Notes: generated by a model not told the origin, from the sequence alone. A stretch of 33,875 nt of DNA from RUG11462 sp045539315 (GCA_045539315.1 JAZQFC010000012.1:1-33875), one strand, 5' to 3'. Numbered from the stretch's first letter, positions 16,965-23,717 are shown. Program-made: numbers and translations.

Positions 16965-17348
16965 TTATTGAATTGAGCAAATAAGTGCATCTGACTCAAC
17001 TGAAGCACCTTTTGAAACTTGGAGGCCTGTTACTGTACCATCACAAGGAGCGAGGATTTCATTTTCCATTTTCATTGCTTCTAATACTACAAGAATATCG
17101 CCTGATTTTACTGTTTGACCTTCTGTTACTTTAACATCAAGAATTGTGCCAGGCATTGGAGCAGTTACTTTTTCTCCACCTGCTGGAGCGGCTACTGGTG
17201 CTGCTACTGGAGCGGCAGGTGCTACAGGTGCTGATTCTTGAACAGGTGCTGATTCTTGAACAGGTGCAGATTTAACATCTGCTGCTGAAATTTCTTCTAC
17301 TGCTACTTCATAAGCAGTTCCGTTTACGATTACTTTATAGTTTTTCAT
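16965..17348 (-). CDS. Biotin carrier subunit of the decarboxylase
   Basis: The 127-residue protein shuttles carboxyl groups from OadA to OadB. It has a short N-terminal domain, an Ala/Pro hinge at about 28-57 containing three copies of SAPVQE-like units, and a biotinyl domain with the target lysine in EAMKMENE (Lys93). It is the gcdC/mmdC type of free-standing carrier. It lies directly between oadB and oadG, spaced 27-40 bases from each. Confidence 0.93.
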   Translation of the reverse strand: MKNYKVIVNGTAYEVAVEEISAADVKSAPVQESAPVQESAPVAPAAPVAAPVAAPAGGEKVTAPMPGTILDVKVTEGQTVKSGDILVVLEAMKMENEILAPCDGTVTGLQVSKGASVESDALICSIQ

Positions 17349-17375
17349 AATTAAATACCTTTCTTTTAAAACAAA

Positions 17376-17708
17376 TTATATTTTTTTAATTGATTTGATT
17401 CTGATAGCTTCAATATCAGTTCCCATTTCTTCAGCGATAGCTGCAGAAATTACTGCAATGAGTTCTTGCTTATTAGCAATTGGCTCAACTGCCGGTGCTG
17501 TAACCACTGGAGTTGGCACTTCATTTGTTTTGTTTTTCTCGAAAGCGCCAATAACAGCCGACATAAGTGAGCTTAAAAATACAATACAGACAAGTCCAAA
17601 GAACACAATGCCTACACCAAGGGCGCAAACTTGAACCATTTCACCAATGGTAAAACCTGTTTCTAAAGTTCTTGTTCCATCCATAATGCTCAACAAATTA
17701 AGACCCAT
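17376..17708 (-). CDS. OadG-family gamma subunit of the Na+-pumping decarboxylase
   Basis: The 110-residue protein has one TM helix at about 25-47 followed by a polar linker and a C-terminal helix, IAAAIAEEMG-like. OadG-type subunits anchor the alpha subunit to OadB. First gene of the four-gene operon; TAAGGAGG before ATG 17708 decides the start. Confidence 0.85.
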   Translation of the reverse strand: MGLNLLSIMDGTRTLETGFTIGEMVQVCALGVGIVFFGLVCIVFLSSLMSAVIGAFEKNKTNEVPTPVVTAPAVEPIANKQELIAVISAAIAEEMGTDIEAIRIKSIKKI

Positions 17709-17800
17709 AAAACAGCCTCCTTAAATATTTTTTCGGATTATATAAGAGTTAAATTCAGTAATTTAAATACCAAACTCCCCCTTATACAATGGTTAACCTA

Positions 17801-17829
17801 ATTATACAACAACTACCATTTTAATTCAA
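17801..17829 (-). promoter_or_regulatory. Promoter of the decarboxylase operon
   Basis: On the minus strand TTGAAT (17824-17829), 17-base spacer, TATAAT (17801-17806). The predicted leader is about 85 bases. A GGTTAACC palindrome sits at 17791-17798 near the start site and might bind a regulator. Confidence 0.75.
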
Positions 17830-17937
17830 CACATTTTTACAAAGATTTTTTAAATTCATAACATTTGACAAAAAATTAACAAATAAACCATTAAATATGA
17901 AAAATTGCACAAAAAATTTGCCACTTTTTCCTGCCGT

Positions 17938-17966
17938 TTGACTTTTTAAGTTGTTTGTGTTATTAT
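17938..17966 (+). promoter_or_regulatory. Promoter of the methyltransferase-lipoprotein operon
   Basis: TTGACT (17938-17943) and TATTAT (17961-17966) with a 17-base spacer. Confidence 0.65.
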
Positions 17967-17999
17967 AATGTATAACTTGAGAAAGGTTGACAGAAGTTT

Positions 18000-18740
18000 A
18001 TGAGTGAAAACTATAATTCATTTTCAAATGTTTATGACGAACTTATTGATGATGTTGACTATAATGCGCTTTGTAACTATTTTTTAAGTGTTTGTAAAGC
18101 AAATTCTCACAAGCCTAATCTTGTTTTAGATGCCGCTTGTGGCACAGGTAATTTTACCAAAGAGTTAGTTGATAAAGGGCTTGATGTTATCGGTGTTGAT
18201 AATTCAAGCGAAATGTTATCAATTGCAAGTGAAAAACTTTGTGGTAAATGCGCTTTGATTTGTCAAGATTTGTGTGAATTAGATCTTTATGGCACTATTG
18301 ATACGGTGTTTTGCACGCTTGACGCTTTGAATCACATTACTGATTACGAGCGATTTAAGTTAGCGCTTAAAAAGATGGCTTTGTTTTTAGAGCCTGGCGG
18401 GTTAATGTTTTTTGATGTTAACACCGTTTATAAACACCAAAAAATTCTTTCAAATAATATTTTTACCGATGAAAAAGAAAATATTTATTTAGTTTGGCAA
18501 AATTCTCTTTGTGATGATAACATTGTTAATATAAATATGGACTTTTTTGTAAAGCAAAACGATGGTAAATATTTAAGAATGAACGAGAATTTTGATGAGC
18601 GCGCTTATACTTTTGAGCAAATTGATAGCGCATTAAATGAAGCAGGTCTAAAAATCATTGAAGTCAAAGACTTTTTTACATTTAACGATGTAACTGATGA
18701 AAGCGAAAAGATTATTTACGCTGTAAAAAAGGTAAAATAA
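18000..18740 (+). CDS. Class I SAM-dependent methyltransferase, substrate unknown
   Basis: The 246-residue protein has motif I VLDAACGTGNFT at 42-53, an acidic motif II (GVDNSSEML), and motif IV-like FCTLDALNHI, typical of small-molecule or ubiE-like methyltransferases. The substrate cannot be told from sequence. AAAGG lies about 10 bases before the ATG. It is followed after 1 base by a lipoprotein gene, so the three genes to 19546 likely form an operon. Confidence 0.85.
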   Translation: MSENYNSFSNVYDELIDDVDYNALCNYFLSVCKANSHKPNLVLDAACGTGNFTKELVDKGLDVIGVDNSSEMLSIASEKLCGKCALICQDLCELDLYGTIDTVFCTLDALNHITDYERFKLALKKMALFLEPGGLMFFDVNTVYKHQKILSNNIFTDEKENIYLVWQNSLCDDNIVNINMDFFVKQNDGKYLRMNENFDERAYTFEQIDSALNEAGLKIIEVKDFFTFNDVTDESEKIIYAVKKVK

Positions 18741-18741
18741 A

Positions 18742-19107
18742 ATGAATAAAAAAGTTTTTAGTTTAACTTTGTTTTTATGTGTGATTTTTGCGCTTTGTTT
18801 TACAAGTTGTAAAAATAACAATAACAATGGCGAAAACGCTACTACTACCACTTCAACGGTTAGCACAACCGCAAGCGATGTGAGTAAAACTAAAAAGACT
18901 GTTATTGTTTATGTAACACAAACAACTGACAAGCAAACTGATTTAAACACCACAAAAGACAAACCTTCTAAAGTAACAAAGCCGAGTGCGGTTAAAACTT
19001 CTGCGCAAACAAGCGCTTCTAAAACTGTATCGGCTACAAATCAGTCTGGCACTGGTAATACAGGTTATACCGATGAGAATGGCGATCATTGGACCCCAAC
19101 ATATTAA
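18742..19107 (+). CDS. Thr/Ser-rich lipoprotein A
   Basis: The 121-residue protein begins MNKKVFSLTLFLCVIFALCF, then TSC gives a lipobox with Cys23. The mature part is low-complexity and rich in Thr, Ser and Lys, with short charged runs, ending NTGYTDENGDHWTPTY. No enzymatic domain is visible. It is a tandem paralogue of the next gene, sharing the signal peptide and the C-terminal tail. Likely an exported cell-surface protein; function unknown. Confidence 0.8.
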   Translation: MNKKVFSLTLFLCVIFALCFTSCKNNNNNGENATTTTSTVSTTASDVSKTKKTVIVYVTQTTDKQTDLNTTKDKPSKVTKPSAVKTSAQTSASKTVSATNQSGTGNTGYTDENGDHWTPTY

Positions 19108-19126
19108 TTTAAAAAGGTGATGAAAG

Positions 19127-19546
19127 ATGAATAAAAAAGTTTTTAGTTTAATATTATTTATGTGTATAGTTTTTGGCATTTGTTTTACAAGTTGTAATTC
19201 TGCTAATAACAACCAAGACCCTACTGCTTCTACTGCCCCTGTTGCAAGCGAAAGCGATGAAACAGTTGTAGGCGAAGATGATGAAAACGGTCCTAAAAAG
19301 ACTATTATTGTTTACAAAACTAAAAAGACCGATAAAGAAAGCGTTAAAATCGGCGAGACTAAAAAGAAAACTACTACAACCACAAAAGACGCTACACAAA
19401 AGCCAGCCACAACTAAAACTACTAAAGGCAACAAAGCAACAAAGACTACTAAAAAACCTAACTATACAAGTGGTACATATGCAACAGCAGGTCCTGATAA
19501 CACAGGATATTCTGATAGCGAAGGCATTTGGTCACCTCGTTATTAA
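19127..19546 (+). CDS. Thr/Lys-rich lipoprotein B, tandem paralogue
   Basis: The 139-residue protein has a near-identical signal peptide (MNKKVFSLILFMCIVFGICF, Cys23) and a similar tail, NTGYSDSEGIWSPRY. The middle is a different Thr/Lys-rich linker with TTTTKDATQKPATTKTTKG. Ribosome binding site AAAGGTGAT precedes ATG 19127. Both proteins contain KKT(V/I)IVYVT/KT, so the conserved parts are the ends and this strand. Confidence 0.8.
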   Translation: MNKKVFSLILFMCIVFGICFTSCNSANNNQDPTASTAPVASESDETVVGEDDENGPKKTIIVYKTKKTDKESVKIGETKKKTTTTTKDATQKPATTKTTKGNKATKTTKKPNYTSGTYATAGPDNTGYSDSEGIWSPRY

Positions 19547-19607
19547 TAGGCTTTTTAAGGTATAAAAAAGTTTTTTTAAAAAAATTTAAAAAATTTCAAA
19601 AAAACCC

Positions 19608-19636
19608 TTGACAAATCGTTTGGTCTATGGTAATAT
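19608..19636 (+). promoter_or_regulatory. Promoter of the tRNA cluster
   Basis: TTGACA (19608-19613), 17-base spacer, TAATAT (19631-19636). The 40-base leader holds a small stem GTCGCA/TGCGAC (19644-19669) before tRNA-Val. Confidence 0.8.
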
Positions 19637-19680
19637 ATCAAACGTCGCAACGATAAACCCCAGTGCGACAGGCCAAATAT

Positions 19681-19756
19681 GGGAGCATAGCTCAGCTGGG
19701 AGAGCACCTGCCTTACAAGCAGGGGGTCACAGGTTCGAGCCCTGTTGTTCCCACCA
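19681..19756 (+). tRNA. tRNA-Val (anticodon TAC)
   Basis: A 76-base cloverleaf with acceptor GGGAGCA/TGTTCCC, anticodon loop CTTACAA (anticodon TAC), T-arm GGTTCGAGCC and encoded CCA. First in the cluster. Confidence 0.97.
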
Positions 19757-19761
19757 TTTGT

Positions 19762-19838
19762 GGCTCGGTAGTTCAGCTGGTTAGAACGCTAGCCTGTCAC
19801 GCTAGAGGTCGAGGGTTCGTGTCCCTTCCGAGTCGCCA
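19762..19838 (+). tRNA. tRNA-Asp (anticodon GTC)
   Basis: A 77-base cloverleaf, acceptor GGCTCGG/CCGAGTC, anticodon stem CTAGC/GCTAG enclosing loop CTGTCAC, encoded CCA. It is 5 bases after tRNA-Val. Confidence 0.97.
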
Positions 19839-19843
19839 ATTAC

Positions 19844-19918
<75 letters not shown>

Positions 19919-19919
<1 letters not shown>

Positions 19920-19964
19920 AAGAATATGAGCCTCTGATTTTCAGTAATACGCTTCATATTCTTT
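19919..19964 (+). other. Spacer hairpin between tRNA-Phe and tRNA-Gly
   Basis: AAAGAATATGA (19919-19929) pairs with TCATATTCTTT (19954-19964). There is no U-tract, so it is not a terminator. Its loop repeats the 5' acceptor strand of tRNA-Phe (GCCTCTG) and complements its anticodon arm over 10 bases. Confidence 0.6.
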
Positions 19965-19968
19965 ATAT

Positions 19969-20044
19969 GCGGATTTAGCTCATCTGGTAGAGCGCAACCT
20001 TGCCAAGGTTGAGGTAGCGAGTTCGAGCCTCGTAATCCGCTCCA
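19969..20044 (+). tRNA. tRNA-Gly (anticodon GCC)
   Basis: A 76-base cloverleaf, acceptor GCGGATT/AATCCGC, anticodon stem CAACC/GGTTG enclosing TTGCCAA, encoded CCA. Confidence 0.97.
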
Positions 20045-20047
20045 AAC

Positions 20048-20083
20048 AAAAGGACGCAAAAATTTAATTTTGCGTCCTTTTTA
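20048..20083 (+). terminator. Terminator-like hairpin between tRNA-Gly and tRNA-Cys
   Basis: AAAGGACGCAAAA / TTTTGCGTCCTTT stem followed by T-run, so tRNA-Cys may depend on read-through or a separate start. Confidence 0.8.
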
Positions 20084-20090
20084 TACAAAT

Positions 20091-20164
20091 GGTGCCATCG
20101 CCAAGTGGTAAGGCCAGGGTCTGCAACACCCTTATCCCCAGTTCAAATCTGGGTGGCACCTCCA
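20091..20164 (+). tRNA. tRNA-Cys (anticodon GCA)
   Basis: A 74-base cloverleaf, acceptor GGTGCCA/TGGCACC, anticodon stem AGGGT/ACCCT enclosing CTGCAAC, encoded CCA. Last of the cluster. Confidence 0.97.
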
Positions 20165-20202
20165 AAAATAAAAGCACTTCGAAAGAAGTGCTTTTATTTT
20201 TT
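20165..20202 (+). terminator. Terminator of the tRNA cluster
   Basis: A long perfect stem (AAAATAAAAGCACTTC and its complement) with a GAAA tetraloop at 20181-20184 and a downstream T-run. Confidence 0.9.
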
Positions 20203-20210
20203 GGAAACTA

Positions 20211-20374
20211 AGTTTGCCTTACGGCAAGTGAAGTTCACTTCGTAAATGAAGTTGCTAACGCAGTGAAGTTTGCTTCGCAAGTATTTCGGGCTAACTTAAC
20301 TTCACTTTACACCAACGGTGTAAAACTTCACTATGCTTTAGCATAACTTCACATCGGCTTTGCCGCTACTTCAC
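20211..20374. repeat. Micro-hairpin array with GTGAAGTT/AACTTCAC spacers
   Basis: Small hairpins, TTGCC-TTAC-GGCAA, TTGC-TTC-GCAA, TTTACACC-AAC-GGTGTAAA (20306-20324), TATGC-TTTA-GCATA (20332-20345) and CGGC-TTT-GCCG (20355-20365), are set apart by an 8-base word. It reads GTGAAGTT (20228, 20263; variant 20246) in the left half and AACTTCAC (20298, 20324, 20345; variant 20367) in the right. The array is thus a nested inverted repeat of about 164 bases. I see no gene in it. Confidence 0.8.
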
Positions 20375-20393
20375 TCTATACACCCACACTATG

Positions 20394-20422
20394 TTGTAAT
20401 TTCATGTTATATGTGATATAAT
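20394..20422 (+). promoter_or_regulatory. Promoter of the 104-residue gene
   Basis: TTGTAA (20394-20399), 17-base spacer ending in TGA (extended -10), TATAAT (20417-20422). Confidence 0.7.
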
Positions 20423-20458
20423 TAGTTAGATAAATAAGAATTTGTGGAAGTGAATCGT

Positions 20459-20773
20459 ATGAAAATAGAAATACAACCAGACGGGGTTTGGTATCATGGT
20501 TCTAATAAAATTTTCTCGGAATTAAGAATAAATAGTACTATTACGCAGTGGAGAGAACTTGCAGAAGCATTTTCACATCAGCCAAGTGGTTTAGGATATG
20601 ATGATAACGGCGTAATTAGTCATAACGGAACAGAAAAAGGATATTTGTATATTATTGATGAGCCTATTACCGTGGGAGTTGATATATACCAACATCCAAG
20701 GACGACGATGGATGAAAATGCAGAGTTTTTAACTAAGAGACCGTTAAAAGTAAGAATGATTTGTGAGTTGTAA
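20459..20773 (+). CDS. Small uncharacterised protein with an ADP-ribosyltransferase-like N-terminus
   Basis: The 104-residue protein starts MKIEIQPDGVWYHGSNKIF. ATG 20459 with GGAAG upstream is preferred to GTG 20444. The opening WYHGS followed by STITQWRELAEAFSHQP resembles the first NAD-binding strands of small ADP-ribosyltransferases (YHGT/S, then aromatic/AFS), and the end, TKRPLKVRMICEL, resembles a final strand. No clear catalytic Glu can be assigned, so this is tentative. It is a single-gene unit with its own promoter and a strong terminator, next to the hairpin array and tRNA cluster. I do not recognise an exact family. Confidence 0.6.
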   Translation: MKIEIQPDGVWYHGSNKIFSELRINSTITQWRELAEAFSHQPSGLGYDDNGVISHNGTEKGYLYIIDEPITVGVDIYQHPRTTMDENAEFLTKRPLKVRMICEL

Positions 20774-20816
20774 ATTCCAATTTGTTGATTTTTTGACAAA
20801 GGCAAGTTGTAAACGC

Positions 20817-20852
20817 AAAAAAATCCCTGTTCAAAAGAACAGGGATTTTTTA
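20817..20852. terminator. Bidirectional terminator, small gene / dut
   Basis: AATCCCTGTTC / GAACAGGGATT stem, 4-base loop AAAA, A/T runs on both sides. Confidence 0.9.
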
Positions 20853-20861
20853 TTTTACAAA

Positions 20862-21299
20862 TTATTGTTTTCCTGTTGAGCCGAAGCCACCCTCGCCTCT
20901 TTGCGTATCGGTTAGTTCATCTGTTTCATTAAATTCAACTTTTAAAAACGGAGCGATAACTAACTGGGCAATGCGCTCATTAACATCAATTTCTCCATCA
21001 ATATCAGAATGGTTATGTAATGCAACTAAAACTTCGCCACGATAATCCGAATCAATAACGCCTACTTTATTTGCAGGGGCAAGACCACGCTTTGTAGCAA
21101 TGCCTGAACGAGCATAGATAAGACCTGCATACCCCTCTGGTATTTCCATTGAAAGACCTGTTGGCACAAGAACGGTTTTATGGGCAGGGATAATAATTTT
21201 TTCTTCATTACAAGCATACAAATCTGCGCCTGCCGCTGCAGTTGAGCCATATGTTGGCAAAATTGCGTTTTCTTTTAATTTTTTTATATTAACTTTCAT
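20862..21299 (-). CDS. dut: dUTP diphosphatase
   Basis: The 145-residue trimeric dUTPase hydrolyses dUTP to dUMP. The five motifs are visible: AGADLYA (23-29), ARSGIA (63-68), GVIDSDYRGEV (80-90), ERIAQLVI (108-115), and C-terminal RGEGGFGSTG (134-143). GGAG before the ATG decides the start. The promoter lies partly inside the 3' end of the upstream membrane-protein gene. Confidence 0.96.
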   Translation of the reverse strand: MKVNIKKLKENAILPTYGSTAAAGADLYACNEEKIIIPAHKTVLVPTGLSMEIPEGYAGLIYARSGIATKRGLAPANKVGVIDSDYRGEVLVALHNHSDIDGEIDVNERIAQLVIAPFLKVEFNETDELTDTQRGEGGFGSTGKQ

Positions 21300-21327
21300 T
21301 TTTTACTCCTTTTTTGCTGTTTTGTTT

Positions 21328-21356
21328 ATTATAACAGAAACTCAAAAGATTTTCAA
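21328..21356 (-). promoter_or_regulatory. Promoter of dut
   Basis: TTGAAA (21351-21356), 17-base spacer ending in TGT (extended -10), TATAAT (21328-21333). The -35 overlaps the last codons of the upstream gene. Confidence 0.75.
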
Positions 21357-21635
21357 CAGTGTATCAAAAATCATTGATTTTATTGCGTGAAAAATGACAA
21401 TTATTCCATAAAAAAGTGGTTTGAAATAATCAAGTCCAAACGGAATTTTAAGTGATAAATTCAAATATCTCAAATACGCAAAACCCAAGTCTTTATTGAT
21501 ATAAATTTTATTTAAAAACGGGTTTTCTTGCGCTATTTTAACGCTATTATCAACAATGCCAATGCCAATAATCAATGTTAACAATAAAATCATACCAATA
21601 GCAACGGCAACTATATTTCTAAATTTTAAATTCAT
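21342..21635 (-). CDS. Hypothetical small membrane protein
   Basis: The 97-residue protein has a TM helix at about 8-27 and a second hydrophobic stretch at about 72-85; the rest is loop rich in Lys and aromatics. I recognise no family. Its only ribosome binding site, AAGGGTGA, lies in the stem of the hairpin between it and rnhA, so translation may be limited. Confidence 0.65.
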   Translation of the reverse strand: MNLKFRNIVAVAIGMILLLTLIIGIGIVDNSVKIAQENPFLNKIYINKDLGFAYLRYLNLSLKIPFGLDYFKPLFYGIIVIFHAIKSMIFDTLLKIF

Positions 21636-21670
21636 AAAAAATCACCCTTGTTTTATTTTTACAAGGGTGA
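21636..21670 (-). terminator. Terminator after rnhA that also hides a ribosome binding site
   Basis: TCACCCTTGT / ACAAGGGTGA stem (21642-21651, 21661-21670) followed by six T on the minus strand, directly before ATG 21635. Confidence 0.8.
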
Positions 21671-21676
21671 AAATTT

Positions 21677-22114
21677 TTATTTATGTTTTTCAGTTTCAAT
21701 TACTGCCAATTTATCACAACGCTCGTTTTCAGGGTGACCCGCATGGCCTTTTACCCAAACAAATTGAACTTTATGAATCTCAAGCAAACGCAACAATTCT
21801 TCCCACAAATCAATGTTTAAAGCAGGTTTTTTATTAGATTTTTTCCAACCATTGCTTTTCCAAGAATAAACCCAACCTTGAAGCACCGCATCGCAAACAT
21901 ACTTGCTATCGGTAGTAAGAGTTACTTCGCAAGGCTCTTTAAGCGCTGACAAACTGGAGATAACCGCGGTTAACTCCATTCTATTATTGGTTGTTTCTTT
22001 TTCTCCGCCTGAAAGTTCTTTTTCTTGCTTTTTATAACGAAGCACTGCTCCCCAACCGCCTGGCCCTGGGTTGCCTGAACAAGAGCCATCAGTAAAAATT
22101 TCTATTTTTTTCAT
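21677..22114 (-). CDS. rnhA: Ribonuclease HI
   Basis: The 145-residue RNase H removes RNA from RNA-DNA hybrids. Catalytic residues are Asp9 (FTDGSC), Glu47 (NRMELTA), Asp69 (TTDSKYV) and Asp134 (ENERCDKLA), with His124 in GHAGHPENE. It overlaps the upstream DUF6062 stop by 4 bases (ATGA), indicating translational coupling, with GGAGA as ribosome binding site inside that gene. Confidence 0.95.
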   Translation of the reverse strand: MKKIEIFTDGSCSGNPGPGGWGAVLRYKKQEKELSGGEKETTNNRMELTAVISSLSALKEPCEVTLTTDSKYVCDAVLQGWVYSWKSNGWKKSNKKPALNIDLWEELLRLLEIHKVQFVWVKGHAGHPENERCDKLAVIETEKHK

Positions 22115-22812
22115 AAATTTTCTCCATATTCGCCTGTTAAATATTCATACGCGTGTGAAATTGCATTTTTAACATCATCGCTCGGCTCTTCTTCGCTTTG
22201 AGCATTTCTATAATCAAACATTTTTGTAAACGCGTTTACATCGCTATACAACTTTTCTAAATGATTCTTTGAAAGCGAAATTATATCTTCATTAAAACTT
22301 TTAAGCGCTTGTTTTTGAAGATTATTTTGCGCGCCTTCTGCAAGAATTTTATAGTGTGGTAGGCAGATATACTCCCTACTTCTAAAAGTTTCTCTAAATG
22401 ATAATTCCGCGCTATAAGTACGGTATAAAGTTTCAATTAATCTTGACATTCCCCATTCGATTTTTTCACAAACAAAGCATGTTTGCTCAATTTTTGAAAC
22501 TTTATATGCGCTTTTTTTAGCGTTTATTCCAAGCATACCTTTTTTAAAAACTTCTTCATCTAATTCTTTAAGATGGGTTTCCAAAACAAGGCCTAATTGC
22601 AAACGATTACGCTTACTCATCATATCTTTCAAATGGTCTTTACAAAAGCCCTGTTTATTAGTCTGAATTCTTATATCAGGCTCCATCATAGCAGCGCCTA
22701 AAACATAATCAACAATTCTTTCTTTGAGCATATTTCTCATATGACAAATTGGGCAACCATCATCTTTTTCAAAAATTTCACTTATAGGAATAGTACAAAT
22801 ATCGTCACGCAT
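22111..22812 (-). CDS. DUF6062 family protein, two Cys/His zinc-like modules
   Basis: The 233-residue protein is close to DUF6062, an uncharacterised Clostridia family, by its start (TIPISEIFEKDDGCPICHM) and MMEPDIRIQTNKQGFC. It has two CxxC...CxxH sets: Cys20, Cys23, Cys57, His60, and Cys112, Cys115, Cys150, His153. The spacing between the pairs is 33 and 34 residues, suggesting an internal duplication and zinc binding. Family naming is from memory. The gene is coupled to rnhA and starts behind a good GGAG site. Confidence 0.75.
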   Translation of the reverse strand: MRDDICTIPISEIFEKDDGCPICHMRNMLKERIVDYVLGAAMMEPDIRIQTNKQGFCKDHLKDMMSKRNRLQLGLVLETHLKELDEEVFKKGMLGINAKKSAYKVSKIEQTCFVCEKIEWGMSRLIETLYRTYSAELSFRETFRSREYICLPHYKILAEGAQNNLQKQALKSFNEDIISLSKNHLEKLYSDVNAFTKMFDYRNAQSEEEPSDDVKNAISHAYEYLTGEYGENL

Positions 22813-22836
22813 AAAATTATCTCCATATTTTATTAT

Positions 22837-22864
22837 TTGAATTATATCATTTTTATGTTATAAT
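22837..22864 (+). promoter_or_regulatory. Promoter of the OGG1-like gene
   Basis: TTGAAT (22837-22842), 16-base spacer ending in TGT (extended -10), TATAAT (22859-22864). It overlaps the divergent promoter. Confidence 0.65.
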
Positions 22865-22869
22865 ATCAA
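22841..22869 (-). promoter_or_regulatory. Promoter of the DUF6062-rnhA operon
   Basis: On the minus strand TTGATA (22864-22869), 17-base spacer ending in TGA (extended -10), TATAAT (22841-22846). It occupies the same 30 bases as the plus-strand promoter. Confidence 0.65.
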
Positions 22870-22892
22870 TAGATTTTTAAAAGGAGTTAAAA

Positions 22893-23717
22893 ATGGCGGA
22901 CATTATTTTTCAAGAAAACTGCGTTTTGATAAACAGAAAAGACTTTGATTTAAGGCAAACTCTTGACTGTGGTCAGGCTTTTCGATTTAGCGTTGATGAA
23001 AATGGAGTTTGGACAGGTTTTGCTAAACACAGAGTGCTAAAATGCTTTTATAAAGGCGATTTTGTTGTAATTGAAAATATGAGTGAAACTGAATTTTATG
23101 ATAAGTTTTACGATTATTTCACTTTTGATATTGATTATAATGAAATCAAGAAAAAATTATCAAGCGATGAGATTTTAAAAACTGCTATTGAGTTTTCCCC
23201 TGGAATTCGTCTTCTTAATCAAGAAAAATTTGAAACTATCTGCTCATTTATTTTCTCGCAAAACAACAATATACCACGAATCAAAGGTATAATTGAGCGA
23301 TTTTGCGAAAACTTTGGCGAGAAAATTGATGATAAGTTTTATGATTTTCCAACGGTTGAAACTATTGCGAAATTAGAAGTTGAAGACCTCGCTCCTATTC
23401 GCGCAGGTTTTAGAGCAAAATATATTATTGATGCGGCGAGAAAAATACATAGCGGCGAAGTTGATTTAGACGCTTTAGAAGATATGCCAATAGAAGATGC
23501 TCGCGAAACTTTAATGAAAATCAAAGGCATCGGCCCTAAAGTTGCAGAGTGTGTTTTGCTTTTTTCTTGCAAAAAATACAATGCTTTTCCTGTTGATGTT
23601 TGGATTAAAAAAGTGCTTGAAAAACTTTATCCAAACGGTTTGCCTCAATGCACAAAAGGCGTTGAAGGTATTGCTCAACAGTATCTTTTTGACTATTCAA
23701 GAAACATAAAACTTTAG
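22893..23717 (+). CDS. 8-oxoguanine DNA glycosylase/AP lyase, OGG1-like
   Basis: The 274-residue protein has the OGG N-terminal domain (DLRQTLDCGQAFRF at 19-32), a helix-hairpin-helix core (KIKGIGPKVAECV at 209-221), catalytic Lys216, and catalytic Asp235 in FPVDVW. It removes 8-oxoguanine opposite C and can nick the strand. AAAGGAG lies before the ATG. DNA-3-methyladenine glycosylases share the fold, but Lys216 marks a bifunctional enzyme. Confidence 0.93.
   Translation: MADIIFQENCVLINRKDFDLRQTLDCGQAFRFSVDENGVWTGFAKHRVLKCFYKGDFVVIENMSETEFYDKFYDYFTFDIDYNEIKKKLSSDEILKTAIEFSPGIRLLNQEKFETICSFIFSQNNNIPRIKGIIERFCENFGEKIDDKFYDFPTVETIAKLEVEDLAPIRAGFRAKYIIDAARKIHSGEVDLDALEDMPIEDARETLMKIKGIGPKVAECVLLFSCKKYNAFPVDVWIKKVLEKLYPNGLPQCTKGVEGIAQQYLFDYSRNIKL

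Noticed and set aside
20211..20374. Hairpin array as CRISPR
   Set aside because: Spacing is too short and the repeat is 8 bases, with stems varying between units.
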